Assembly (NCBI GenBank): GCA_964443225.1
Contig: CAYUCC010000012.1
Coordinates: forward strand, 1 to 64,000
Source of the DNA: SSC4 sp964443225
GTDB taxonomy: Bacteria; Chloroflexota; Anaerolineae; SSC4; Amarolineaceae
Direction: 5' to 3'
DNA: 64,000 nt
A model generated the notes under the pieces. It was not told where the DNA came from, did no database searches, and saw nothing but the letters and a program-made list of their open reading frames with translations. Shown here piece by piece: positions 27,562 through 36,286 of this stretch. A program made the position numbers and the translations under genes. Every line of letters starts with the position of its first letter. Position 1 is the stretch's first letter.

Positions 27562-27987
27562 TTAGTGGACGGCGTATTCCGCCAGCAGCGCCGGCACGCG
27601 TACGGCGATGTCGTCGCGCACGGCGCGGAAGACGGTCAACACCTCGTCTTCGCTGCCCGTCGCTTTGGCCGGATCGGGGAAGCCGAGGTGCACGCGCCGT
27701 CCCTGGCCCAGCCAGACCGGACAGTTTTCGGCGGCGTCGTCACACACGGTCACGACCAGGTCGAACGGCACCTGGCGGAACTCGGTGGCGTTTTTGGAGC
27801 GTGGATTCTCCAGGTGGATCCCGGCTTCGGCGAGAACGGCGAGTGCTTTGGGGTGGACGTAACCGGCGGGCTCGGTGCCGGCCGATACGGCGTGCCAGTC
27901 ACCGGTCAGACGGTGGTTGACGATGGCTTCGGCCATCTGCGAGCGGCACGAGTTGCCGGTGCACAAAAAGAGCACGTGACGTGGCAT
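27562..27987 (-). CDS. arsC: Thioredoxin-type arsenate reductase / LMW phosphatase family
   Basis: A 141-residue protein. The P-loop VLFLCTGNSCRSQMAEA gives C-x5-R (Cys9, Arg15). Cys73-Asp-Asp in VTVCDDAAENCPVW supplies the redox cysteines (Cys73 and Cys79). LGFPDPA carries the catalytic Asp. The three cysteines fit thioredoxin-coupled ArsC rather than a plain tyrosine phosphatase. ATG 27987 preferred (27990 possible). No arsR or arsB is nearby, and the neighbour upstream is CYTH-CHAD. Confidence 0.88.
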   Translation of the reverse strand: MPRHVLFLCTGNSCRSQMAEAIVNHRLTGDWHAVSAGTEPAGYVHPKALAVLAEAGIHLENPRSKNATEFRQVPFDLVVTVCDDAAENCPVWLGQGRRVHLGFPDPAKATGSEDEVLTVFRAVRDDIAVRVPALLAEYAVH

Positions 27988-28009
27988 CATTCCTCGTTGG
28001 ATAATGGGA

Positions 28010-29683
28010 TTAGAGTCTTGCCACACAGAGGCCCAGCTGGCGGCGCAGCTTGGGATGGTTGAGCTGCTTCCACAGCGCGGGGACACGCCGCTGCAGGCGC
28101 TGCAGCTGGTACTCCTGGTGCTCCAGGTAGCGTGCAACACCCGCGACGTTTGGCTGGGTCCGCGCACGCAGCAGCGGCAGGCCTGTCGTGTCCCGCAGGT
28201 ACTCACTGAGCAGGTGCAGTGCCACGTCGGCATCGTGCAGGTCGCCCAGCGTATCCTGGACGGTCGTCAGGGTGGCAATCGCCAGCTCGGCTTCGGGGCC
28301 CAACGCCTCGCGGAAGAACTCCAGCAGGTAACGCAAACCCTTCACCTCGATGCGCAGCTGATGCAGCACTTCGATCGGCGCTCGCTCCATGACCCATTCG
28401 TAACTGCGAATCGCCTCGTAGGTCTCCCATACGGCACTGGGCACCACGTGGCTGGCGAGGATGCGTACCGGCACGTTACGTTTGAACGCCAACGCACCCA
28501 GGTCAGGGGTCTCGACGAAAACGTCGAACGTTTTTCTGAATTCGCTGTAACGTTTGCTGTCCAGGTGGGCCAGCATCGCCCGGCGAGCCGCTTCGCGTTG
28601 AACTTCCCAGGCAGCGTACAGACCCTCCAGCCCCGCGCGCTCGTCGGCCGGCAGCTTTTTTGTGTAGTTCCGCAGCTTGTTGAGCAGCACGTCCAGGTCA
28701 CGCACCTGGCCCAGGGCCCGTCCGGTCCGGCGCAGGCCACGCACGATCGGTTTGATCGTGTCCTCGTCGTAAGAGGCCTCGAAGATGCGCATGGCGGCGC
28801 GCATGCGCCGCGTGGCAACCCGCATATCGTGCAGCTGCTCGATGTCTTCGCCCGTGCGCGTGCCCTTTTCACTGCGCAGCATGCGACGAAAATGAAAGCG
28901 CAGCACCTTGCGCCCCGCTTCGCTCATGCGGTCGTCACCCCGTACGCCGGGCGACTTGGGCAGCTTGCCGGTTTCGGACGCGACGGCGGGTTCGGTGGTG
29001 GGGTTGCGCAGCTCGGCCACCGCAATGCCATTGTGGCCCAGGGCCAGTTCGAGCTTGGAGCGGTTTTCAGGCTGCAGCATGGGGAAAGCGGCACGCAAGG
29101 CTTCGCTCAACTGCTGGAGTTCGTTTTCGGTACCGGTCGGAACCAGCTCGAGCTCCAGCATCCAGAGGGACTGGTCGACGCCGTCGAGTCTGGTATCGTC
29201 GAGCGACACTTCTGCTACCGGACGGCCGGCGAGCAGTGCCGCACGGATGTGGCGCCGCTGCCGCAGGTGCACCAGCTCGACGAGCGGGTCGTCGCCGGCC
29301 AGGGTTAGGGCCAGGTCACGTGCCGGCCCGGCGGGCCAATCGTGGGGTTCTGCCGGACCGGGCAGCATCACCTCGACTTCGGTGCGTTGATGGAGACCGC
29401 TGTCCGCGTCGCCGCGCTGGTTGTCCAGCCCCTTGATTGTGGCCAGCCAGCTATCGTCACGGCGGCGCAGCCGGCAGACGTACCCGGCGCGCAGGATTCC
29501 ATACTCGAGCGTGTCCAGGTAGACGTCGTCATCCTGCCGAAGGCCAGCGTCTTCCAGGGCAAACGGGCCAATTTCGGTCAAGGTTCGCAGCTGCTCGAAG
29601 CTGGCCGCATCGGGCACGGCGAACTTGTACTCGATTTCCTGTGGCATGGCAGCCACGTCGGCAGGTTGCTCTTCATTGGGCAC
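28010..29683 (-). CDS. CYTH-CHAD domain protein
   Basis: A 557-residue protein. The N-terminal CYTH/triphosphate-tunnel domain (about residues 14-210) opens with the EIEYKF signature (ExExK). It has LRRRDDSWLATIKG and EVEVML, with the acidic and basic side chains that bind triphosphate. The C-terminal alpha-helical CHAD domain (about 245-545) is rich in conserved His and Arg (EQLHDMRVATRRMRAAM, HQLRIEVKGLRYLLEFF). CYTH hydrolyses tripolyphosphate-like substrates and CHAD binds polyphosphate, so it may serve phosphate storage. The start is GTG 29683 with CAGGAGG upstream. Confidence 0.92.
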   Translation of the reverse strand: MPNEEQPADVAAMPQEIEYKFAVPDAASFEQLRTLTEIGPFALEDAGLRQDDDVYLDTLEYGILRAGYVCRLRRRDDSWLATIKGLDNQRGDADSGLHQRTEVEVMLPGPAEPHDWPAGPARDLALTLAGDDPLVELVHLRQRRHIRAALLAGRPVAEVSLDDTRLDGVDQSLWMLELELVPTGTENELQQLSEALRAAFPMLQPENRSKLELALGHNGIAVAELRNPTTEPAVASETGKLPKSPGVRGDDRMSEAGRKVLRFHFRRMLRSEKGTRTGEDIEQLHDMRVATRRMRAAMRIFEASYDEDTIKPIVRGLRRTGRALGQVRDLDVLLNKLRNYTKKLPADERAGLEGLYAAWEVQREAARRAMLAHLDSKRYSEFRKTFDVFVETPDLGALAFKRNVPVRILASHVVPSAVWETYEAIRSYEWVMERAPIEVLHQLRIEVKGLRYLLEFFREALGPEAELAIATLTTVQDTLGDLHDADVALHLLSEYLRDTTGLPLLRARTQPNVAGVARYLEHQEYQLQRLQRRVPALWKQLNHPKLRRQLGLCVARL

Positions 29684-29847
29684 GGTCGTTCCTCCTGGGG
29701 CAGGTGCCGTCCTGCCAGCTACATGTCAGCAACGGCGACGATGCAGCGGCATCGACGCACCAAGGGCGTGTAAAGGAATAACTTCTCGTGATTTGTAACG
29801 AATTCCAGCTAATTTGCCGGAAGTGATTCTTTAACAAGCCCAAAGAC

Positions 29848-30132
29848 CTACGCCAGCGTGTCTTCGGGAATCATCCACGCGGGGAACGGTGTCGCTGTGG
29901 CCTGCGCATAAAGTGTTTCTGGCGCCACATCGACCCCATCGGGCCAGGTCAGGGTACCAAGTTCGGGGTTGACCCTGAATTGGCGGAAATAGTCCATATC
30001 GTGAAATCGTTGGAATACCCCCTCCCGCTCCAGATAGGGAGAAAAGTCAATGACGCCACATTCACCATCATCGAAAGTAACCTCAATCCGGTATTCACCT
30101 CGATATGAAGCTGTTACGACATCACGTAACAT
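29848..30132 (-). CDS. DUF2442 protein
   Basis: A 94-residue protein with the DUF2442 pattern: RIEVTFDDGECGVIDFSPYL, FRQFRVNPELGTLTWPDGVD and VAPETLYAQ. The family accompanies DUF4160 proteins and is regarded as toxin-antitoxin-like. It follows the DUF4160 gene by 12 bases in the same direction. Confidence 0.85.
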   Translation of the reverse strand: MLRDVVTASYRGEYRIEVTFDDGECGVIDFSPYLEREGVFQRFHDMDYFRQFRVNPELGTLTWPDGVDVAPETLYAQATATPFPAWMIPEDTLA

Positions 30133-30144
30133 GGTTAATTCTCC

Positions 30145-30405
30145 TCAACGAAGTGGTGCAATCTTTTGGGGTGGTTTTCCATTACGTGCCAGCTGCCAGT
30201 CGTTCATCAATTCTTGTTCGTGCTGCGAAGCCCATTCAATCACAAGTCCCAAGGCGCGTGGTGGAAGATGTCCTTCCAATACCCGAAGCGAGGTGATTTC
30301 GACTGCAACCTGGTGATCACCATACCGCGCGTGAAAATGCGGCGGATTGTGTTCGTCGTAGAACATGGCGATGATGATTCCAAAGAATCGACTGATCTCA
30401 GGCAT
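30145..30405 (-). CDS. DUF4160 protein
   Basis: An 86-residue protein with the DUF4160 signature: PEISRFFGIIIAMFYDEHNP, PHFHARYGDHQVAVEI and LPPRALGLVIEWASQHEQEL. It is paired with DUF2442, as is usual. The cluster of His in HNPPHFHARYGDH is conserved in the family. Function is not established; a toxin-antitoxin role is suspected. ATG 30405 was preferred over the GTG/ATG at 30414. Confidence 0.85.
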   Translation of the reverse strand: MPEISRFFGIIIAMFYDEHNPPHFHARYGDHQVAVEITSLRVLEGHLPPRALGLVIEWASQHEQELMNDWQLARNGKPPQKIAPLR

Positions 30406-30556
30406 GGCTGGCACCTTTGCGGCAACGAATCGGCAAAGGAAGATGTTGGTTGATCACGACTGCGGTCATTGTGGCAGAGGACCGCGGGTTCGACCATGCG
30501 CTATTTTACCAAATTTGCAGGATAACGCCAAGTCTTTGTGTGGGACCACGGCTCCT

Positions 30557-31801
30557 TCAGCCCACGGGCAGCGTGAAAAAGAAGCGCGCACCCCGCCCGA
30601 GATCGCTCTGGGTCCAGATCTGCCCGCCATGACCGGCCACGATGTGGCGGGCAATCGAAAGACCCAGCCCGGCCCCGGTTTCACCGGTACGTACGCGGGC
30701 GCGGTCTCCCTTGTAGAAGCGTTCGAAAATGCGCGACTGCTCGCTGGGTGGAATGCCCGGCCCCTCATCCCACACCATGAGCACCGCCCACGTACCCTCG
30801 GCGAAACCATCTGGCGGCGCCGGCAGGTGGGCCAGGCGATCATTGCTCTGCGTCCAGTTGAATGCGCCATCGCTGAAAGCAAACTCGGCGCCCGCAATAC
30901 CCAGTGCGCGGTCGGCCGGCGTGAACTTGATGGCATTGTGCAGCAGGTTGGCCAGCACCTTCTGCACCTGGTCGGGGTCGGCCAGCATCTGCAGACCGTC
31001 CGGTACGTCGACGTGGATGGTCAGGTGTTTGCGTTCCGCCTGGGGACGCAGCCGCTCCACCACCGGATCGACGATGTCGTGCGCCTGGATGGTCAACAAA
31101 CGCAGCAGTACACGTCCTGATTCGATTTGACTCAAATCGAACAGCTCACCGGCCAGCTGCTGCAGCGCATCGGTTTGCACCGCCATGTTATCCAGCATCC
31201 GTTCGGCGACCGCCGGGTTATCGACGGCGCCGTTGCGCAGCGTTTCGATGGTCAGCTGGATCGCAGCGATCGGGGTGCGCAGATCGTGGGAGATGTTGGC
31301 GACAAAATCGCGCCGCGCGCGGCCCAGGCGCTGCAGCTCGGTCACGTCCTCGACCGCCAGCACAGTCTGGCCCCCGGACGTCGTGCGGGCACGTACGCGC
31401 CACAGGCTTTCTTTGTGCGTGATCACGCGTTCGACCTGTGCGCTGCGTTCGACAGCATCCTGCACCACCTGGGCAATCTCGTAGCTGACTACGACCTCGA
31501 TCAGGGAACGGTTCAGGGCCTCGCGTGTTCCAAAGAGCTCCTGCGCCGCCTCGTTGAGCCATGTGATCCTGCGTTGGCGGTCCACCACCAACAAACCGCA
31601 GGTTGCTGTCGAGCCCAACGCGGCGCGCTCGCCCAGTATGGCCTGGATGCGGGTCTCCAACTCAGCAGCTTCCCGTGCCCGGTGGGCATGCCGCTGCTGG
31701 AGGTCGCGCAGCCGGTCGTTTGTCCGCTTGAGCCACCACAGCAGGACGAGCACGATAATGCCCAGGGCAAGGAGCCCGATGTTGCCCGGTGACCAGTCCA
31801 T
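30557..31801 (-). CDS. phoR: Phosphate regulon sensor histidine kinase
   Basis: A 414-residue kinase. It has one N-terminal membrane helix (LLALGIIVLVLLWWL), a coiled coil, and a PAS domain (about residues 60-155). The HisKA motif is FVANISHDLRTPIAAIQLTI with phospho-His172. The HATPase domain has N-box LLHNAIKFTP, G1 DEGPGIP and G2 GLGLSIA. The short N-terminus without a periplasmic domain is typical of PhoR, which senses phosphate through PstSCAB and PhoU. It lies 3 bases after phoB in the pst-pho locus. Confidence 0.92.
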   Translation of the reverse strand: MDWSPGNIGLLALGIIVLVLLWWLKRTNDRLRDLQQRHAHRAREAAELETRIQAILGERAALGSTATCGLLVVDRQRRITWLNEAAQELFGTREALNRSLIEVVVSYEIAQVVQDAVERSAQVERVITHKESLWRVRARTTSGGQTVLAVEDVTELQRLGRARRDFVANISHDLRTPIAAIQLTIETLRNGAVDNPAVAERMLDNMAVQTDALQQLAGELFDLSQIESGRVLLRLLTIQAHDIVDPVVERLRPQAERKHLTIHVDVPDGLQMLADPDQVQKVLANLLHNAIKFTPADRALGIAGAEFAFSDGAFNWTQSNDRLAHLPAPPDGFAEGTWAVLMVWDEGPGIPPSEQSRIFERFYKGDRARVRTGETGAGLGLSIARHIVAGHGGQIWTQSDLGRGARFFFTLPVG

Positions 31802-31804
31802 CGA

Positions 31805-32524
31805 CTATCCTTGAAAGCGGTAACCGATACCGCGCACCGTCTGGATGCGCAGCGGGTGTGAGGGATCGGTTTCGATTTTCTCCCGCAGCCAGCGCACGTG
31901 GACATCAACGGTGCGCGTATCACCGTGGTAGTCGTAGCCCCAAACGCGGTTGAGGAGCAGATCACGGGTCAGTACAGCCCCGCGGTGGCGCATCAATTCG
32001 GCCAACAGGCTGAATTCTTTCGGCGTCAGCGCTAACTCGACCCCCGCGTGCGTGGCACGCCGTGCGATCAGGTCGAGGGTCAGGTCGCTTGCTTCGAGCG
32101 TTTCGCGCAGGACGGCCACGCGCGAACGGCGCAGCATCGCACGCACGCGGGCCATCAGCTCACCCAGGCCAAACGGTTTGACCAGGTAGTCGTCCGCACC
32201 GGCTTCGAGGCCGACAATTTTGTCGATCTCACCGCTGCGTGCGGTCAACATCAGGATGGCTGCAGCGGCGGTTGCCGGTTCGCGGCGCAGGGTGCGGCAA
32301 ACGGTCAGTCCGTCCAGCTCGGGCAGCATCAAATCGAGAATGACCAGATCGGGCTTATGGTTGCGCGCCAGGCGCAGGGCGTCCGTACCGCTCGGCGCCT
32401 CCAGCGTCTGGTACCCCTCCCGCTGCAGGTTGTAGACGAGCAGATCGCGCAGCGCCGCTTCGTCCTCGACGACCAGGATGGTTCGGCTGACGTTCGCGGA
32501 CGCATACCCGGCTTGAAATGACAT
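31805..32524 (-). CDS. phoB: Phosphate regulon response regulator, OmpR family
   Basis: A 239-residue regulator. Its receiver has acidic pair Glu20-Asp21, phospho-acceptor Asp64 in LVILDLMLPELDG, Thr95 and Lys117. The C-terminal winged helix ends VWGYDYHGDTRTVDVHVRWL and RGIGYRFQG. It is encoded between phoU and phoR with 2-3 base gaps, so PhoR is its partner. A close paralogue lies at 37611-38303. Confidence 0.92.
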   Translation of the reverse strand: MSFQAGYASANVSRTILVVEDEAALRDLLVYNLQREGYQTLEAPSGTDALRLARNHKPDLVILDLMLPELDGLTVCRTLRREPATAAAAILMLTARSGEIDKIVGLEAGADDYLVKPFGLGELMARVRAMLRRSRVAVLRETLEASDLTLDLIARRATHAGVELALTPKEFSLLAELMRHRGAVLTRDLLLNRVWGYDYHGDTRTVDVHVRWLREKIETDPSHPLRIQTVRGIGYRFQG

Positions 32525-32526
32525 GA

Positions 32527-33216
32527 TTAATGCAGCCTCGTTGCGTCAGGTCCTGGATTCAGCTCGCGCAGTTGGCCGCTGATCATGAAGATGACGCGCT
32601 CGGCGATGTTCGTTGCCCGATCGCCGATGCGTTCCAGGTTATGGGCAATGAAGAGCAGGTACAGCGCACGCGTGATCGTGCGCGGGTCCTCCATCATGTA
32701 GGTAAGCAGTTCGCGAAACACCTGCTGATAGAGCTGATCGACAAAATCGTCCCGCTGCGCCACATCGTGTGCCAGCTCGGCGTCACCGCGAGTGAATGCT
32801 TCCAGCGACCGGACGACCATCTCGCGTGCGGCGTCGGCCATCATCGGAATATCGATCAACGGCTTGATGAGCGGTTCATCGCCCATCTGCACCACGATGC
32901 GGGCAATACCGGCCGCGTGATCGGCCATTCGTTCCAGTTCAGTATCGATGTTCATCGCCGCGATGATCATGCGCAGGTCGCGTGCGGCCGGCTGCTGGTG
33001 CGCAATCAGCCAGACGCATTTCTCTTCCAGCCGGAAGCGCAGGGCATTGATCTCCTGGTCACCCTCGGCCACGACCTGCGCCAGGATCACATCGCGCTTG
33101 ACCAGGGCGGTCACCGCCTGCCCGATAGCGGTATCGACCATCGCGCCAATTTGCAGCACGTCGTCCTTGACGCCTTGCAGCTCACGCTCGAAAGCCTCGC
33201 GTAAGGCTGGTACCAT
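32527..33216 (-). CDS. phoU: Phosphate transport regulator PhoU
   Basis: A 229-residue all-helical protein with two PhoU repeats: REAFERELQGVKDDVLQIGA, the metal-binding-type motif DTELERMADHAAGIAR, and the second ARNLERIGD-like HNLERIGDRATNIAERV. PhoU links the Pst transporter to PhoR and represses the regulon when phosphate is plentiful. AAGGAG precedes the ATG. It lies between pstB and phoB. Confidence 0.95.
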   Translation of the reverse strand: MVPALREAFERELQGVKDDVLQIGAMVDTAIGQAVTALVKRDVILAQVVAEGDQEINALRFRLEEKCVWLIAHQQPAARDLRMIIAAMNIDTELERMADHAAGIARIVVQMGDEPLIKPLIDIPMMADAAREMVVRSLEAFTRGDAELAHDVAQRDDFVDQLYQQVFRELLTYMMEDPRTITRALYLLFIAHNLERIGDRATNIAERVIFMISGQLRELNPGPDATRLH

Positions 33217-33312
33217 GCAGATTCTCCTTCGTCCAGCATCACCAGGTGCCGGTGCAGACCCGTTTTCAGCGGTTGGGAACCGAGCACTTGCCCCGCGGCG
33301 GTACTGGCCCGC

Positions 33313-34140
33313 TCAACCGAAGCGACCCGTGACGTAGTCCTCGGTGCGTTGGTCGGTTGGGTTGGTGAAGATGAGCGGCGTTGGCCCGACTTCGATTACT
33401 GTACCCGAACGGGTACCTTCGACGAGCATCATCATCACGGTCAAATCCGAGACACGCGCCGCCTGCTGCATGTTGTGGGTCACGATGACGATGGTGTACT
33501 GCGTGGCCAGCTCTTTCATCAACTCTTCGATCTTCAATGTCGCGACCGGATCGAGCGCCGAGCACGGCTCGTCCATCAGGATCACTTCGGGTTCGATGGC
33601 GATGGCACGCGCGATGCAGAGCCGCTGCTGCTGACCACCGGACAGGGCGTAGGCACTCCCTTTGAGTTTGTCTTTGACTTCATCCCACAGCGCGGCGGAG
33701 CGCAGGCTCTTTTCGACCAGGTCGTCCATCTTACCCTGAAAGCCATTGACGCGCGGGCCGTACGCAATATTGTCATAAATAGACTGCGGAAACGGATTGG
33801 GCTTCTGGAACACCATGCCCACGCGACGCCGTACTTCGACCGGATCCACGTCGGGACTGTACAGGTTCTGCCCATGGAACAGAATCTCACCCGAGTGACT
33901 GGTCCCCGGAATGAGCTCGTTCATGCGGTTGAAACAGCGCAGAAAGGTGCTCTTGCCACAACCGGACGGCCCAATGATGGCCGTAATCTGACGCGCCGGT
34001 ATCTGCAGTACAATACCGGTCACCGCGACGAACGAGCCATAACGAAACTCCAAATCACGCACATCGAAGGCAATGCGCTGATCGCCGTCTACCTTCATGT
34101 CCGCCGACTTCACCGGCGCCTGCAACGGAAAAATTGACAT
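33313..34140 (-). CDS. pstB: Phosphate ABC transporter ATP-binding protein
   Basis: A 275-residue ATPase with Walker A GPSGCGKSTFLRC, FQKPNPFPQSIYDNIAYGPR (the PstB-specific Q-loop region), signature LSGGQQQR, Walker B VILMDEPCSALDP and an H-loop VTHNMQQA. It powers high-affinity phosphate import. ATG 34140 has an AGGGGG upstream. Confidence 0.96.
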   Translation of the reverse strand: MSIFPLQAPVKSADMKVDGDQRIAFDVRDLEFRYGSFVAVTGIVLQIPARQITAIIGPSGCGKSTFLRCFNRMNELIPGTSHSGEILFHGQNLYSPDVDPVEVRRRVGMVFQKPNPFPQSIYDNIAYGPRVNGFQGKMDDLVEKSLRSAALWDEVKDKLKGSAYALSGGQQQRLCIARAIAIEPEVILMDEPCSALDPVATLKIEELMKELATQYTIVIVTHNMQQAARVSDLTVMMMLVEGTRSGTVIEVGPTPLIFTNPTDQRTEDYVTGRFG

Positions 34141-34195
34141 AAGCACCCCCTGCCCTCACCCTGCCAACCCGGAATCACAACCCAACATCCTCATG

Positions 34196-34231
34196 CCCTC
34201 CTACTCCCTACTCCCTACTCCCTACTCCCTA
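34196..34231. repeat. Short CTCCCTA tandem repeat
   Basis: CTACTCC is repeated about five times at the pstA-pstB junction, ending in the pstA stop region. It may act as a slippage-prone spacer or weak transcription pause. Confidence 0.5.
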
Positions 34232-35131
34232 ATACCGTTTCTGCATACGGTTACGCAGGAGGATCGCCAGTGCATTGGCCGACAGCAGAAGAACGAGCAG
34301 CACGATGATTCCGGCCGCCGCCAGGTCGTGAAATGCCGCCTGCGGGCGTGATGTCCAATTATAGATCATGATCGGTAATGTCGTAAACTGGCTCTGCAGG
34401 GCGCCGGCCAGCCCGACCGTGCCCGCGTCGGGCAGGTAGGTGATGTAGGTTACGGCGCCGACGACGATCAACGGCGCCGTCTCGCCGATGGCGCGTGACA
34501 AAGCCAGGATGGTGCCGGTCAGGATGCCGGGCATGGCATTGGGCAGCACGACGCGCCAGATTGTTTGCCAGAGTGAGGCGCCCAGGGCCAGGGAACCGTG
34601 CCGCAGCGAGACGGGCACGGCGCGGATCGCCTCACGCGAGGCAATGATGACGACCGGCAGGATGAGCAGCGCCATCGTAATGCCGGCCGCCAGGATCGAG
34701 GACCCCATCTGGAACAGGCGCACGAAGACAGCGAGTCCCAGCAGCCCGTACACAATCGATGGCACACCGGCGAGGTTGGATATGTTGGTCTGAATCAGGT
34801 TGTTGAGCCGGTTCTGCTGTGCATACTCTTCCAGGTAGACCGCCGCGCCGACCCCGATCGGGAAGGCGACGACTGCGGTAATCGCCAGTACCCACAAGGT
34901 TCCCACGAGGCCGGGCAGAATGCCGGCTTTTTCGGGCCGGCTGGATGGAAAACTGGTGATGAATTGGCGGTCGACGCTGGCCAGTCCGTCCATCAGAATG
35001 TCGACCAGCAGCAGCGATAAGAAGAGAATGGCCGTGCTGGTGGCAAGCAGTGCAACGACAATGAACAAGGTGCCCAGGCGCTTGCGCCTGACCAGCCGGC
35101 TGCGGTATTCGGCGGTGGCCATCGCGGTCAT
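34229..35131 (-). CDS. pstA: Phosphate ABC transporter permease PstA
   Basis: A 300-residue permease with six membrane helices and the PstA motif IQTNISNLAGVPSIVYGLLG. The EAA-type loop is SLRHGSLALGASLWQTIWRV, followed by LSRAIGETAPLIVVGA. It forms the channel with PstC, and its start overlaps the pstC stop by four bases. Confidence 0.95.
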   Translation of the reverse strand: MTAMATAEYRSRLVRRKRLGTLFIVVALLATSTAILFLSLLLVDILMDGLASVDRQFITSFPSSRPEKAGILPGLVGTLWVLAITAVVAFPIGVGAAVYLEEYAQQNRLNNLIQTNISNLAGVPSIVYGLLGLAVFVRLFQMGSSILAAGITMALLILPVVIIASREAIRAVPVSLRHGSLALGASLWQTIWRVVLPNAMPGILTGTILALSRAIGETAPLIVVGAVTYITYLPDAGTVGLAGALQSQFTTLPIMIYNWTSRPQAAFHDLAAAGIIVLLVLLLSANALAILLRNRMQKRY

Positions 35132-36072
35132 TGGTACACCTGCCGGTATTTGCGCACGAAGCGGTTGCTGATCAGGTTGAGAATGAATGTGATGACGAAG
35201 AGCAGCATCCCGACGGCGAACAGCGTCTGGTATTCGACACCCTGGTGCGCCACGTCACCGGTGCTGACACGTGCGATGTAGGCGGTCATCGTTTCCATGG
35301 GACCCAGCGGATTTGGCTGGATCGACGTGCTCTGGCCGGCGGCCGTCAATACGATCATGGTCTCGCCGATGGCACGCGAAATTGCCAGGATGAAGGCTGC
35401 CGCAATGCCGGAGAGGGCGGCCGGCACAACCGTGCGCAGCGTGACTTCCAGTTTGGTGGCGCCCAGACCGTACGCCCCTTCACGCAGGGCATTCGGTACG
35501 GCATTCAGCGCATCTTCACTCAACGATGAGACCAGCGGAATGATCATGATACCCATAACCAACCCTGCGCTCAGGCCGTTGAACACCTTCATGCCCGGGA
35601 TGACCTCGCGCAGGGCTGGTGTAATGAACGTGAGCGCAAAATAGCCGTAGACCACGGTGGGGATGCCGGCCAGAATCTCCAGGATTGGTTTCAGGGTACC
35701 CCGCAGGCGTGGGCCGGCATATTCGCTCAGGTAGATAGCGGCCAGCAGGCCAATCGGCACCGCCACCAGCATCGCAATGAGCGACGTGACCAGGGTTCCG
35801 GTCACCAGCGGCAGGACTCCGTACGAGGGTGGTGAAAACAGCGGCGCCCACGTGGTTCCAAACAGAAATTCCGTCAGCGGCACGGCTTGCAGAAAGGCAA
35901 TGGTCTCGAAGAGCAGGATCGCAATGATGCTGATGGTCGTAGCAATCGAGACCGCCGCACATAAAAACAGGAATCCTCGAATAGCGGCCTCGACAAGGGT
36001 GCGCACGCTGCGGCGCCGGGTGAGGCGCATTGGCTGGCCGAATACGTTGGCGCTTGAAATCGTCGTTTCCAC
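35128..36072 (-). CDS. pstC: Phosphate ABC transporter permease PstC
   Basis: A 314-residue permease with six membrane helices, PILEILAGIPTVVYGYFALT, the EAA-type loop ALREGAYGLGATKLEVTLRT and ISRAIGETMIVLTAAG. The start is uncertain. In-frame starts at 36114 and 36138 lie inside a long hairpin (36094-36141). GTG 36072, preceded by AGAGGA, gives a normal N-terminus and was chosen. Confidence 0.92.
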   Translation of the reverse strand: METTISSANVFGQPMRLTRRRSVRTLVEAAIRGFLFLCAAVSIATTISIIAILLFETIAFLQAVPLTEFLFGTTWAPLFSPPSYGVLPLVTGTLVTSLIAMLVAVPIGLLAAIYLSEYAGPRLRGTLKPILEILAGIPTVVYGYFALTFITPALREVIPGMKVFNGLSAGLVMGIMIIPLVSSLSEDALNAVPNALREGAYGLGATKLEVTLRTVVPAALSGIAAAFILAISRAIGETMIVLTAAGQSTSIQPNPLGPMETMTAYIARVSTGDVAHQGVEYQTLFAVGMLLFVITFILNLISNRFVRKYRQVYQ

Positions 36073-36093
36073 GTCGCTGTGATCCTCTTCTGC

Positions 36094-36141
36094 AACGTGA
36101 CCCTCTTGTCCCATCGGGGGACCGGGACAAGAGGGCACGTT
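36094..36141 (-). promoter_or_regulatory. Hairpin in the pstS-pstC gap
   Basis: AACGTGACCCTCTTGTCCC (36094-36112) pairs with GGGACAAGAGGGCACGTT (36124-36141), giving 18 bp with a single bulged A. It has no T tract. In pst operons such a structure can stabilise upstream pstS mRNA or lower read-through so that the binding protein is made in excess. This role is inferred. Confidence 0.5.
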
Positions 36142-36286
36142 ACCTCGTGCCGGTGCAGGTCGTTTGTTCGGTGCGTTGGTCGCTGAGAACAGTACCGCTT
36201 CACCAAAACGGTTGCCGGCACCGGCACTGGCCCTGGCACGAGGGATTCGTCTGCCAGACAGCCCGTTATGGTATCAGTGTAAGCCG

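Noticed and set aside
27562..28233. Upstream extension of the arsenate reductase to 28233
   Set aside because: The extra 82 residues are Cys/Ser/Arg-rich shadow sequence of the CYTH-CHAD gene; the P-loop lies at the N-terminus when ATG 27987 is used.
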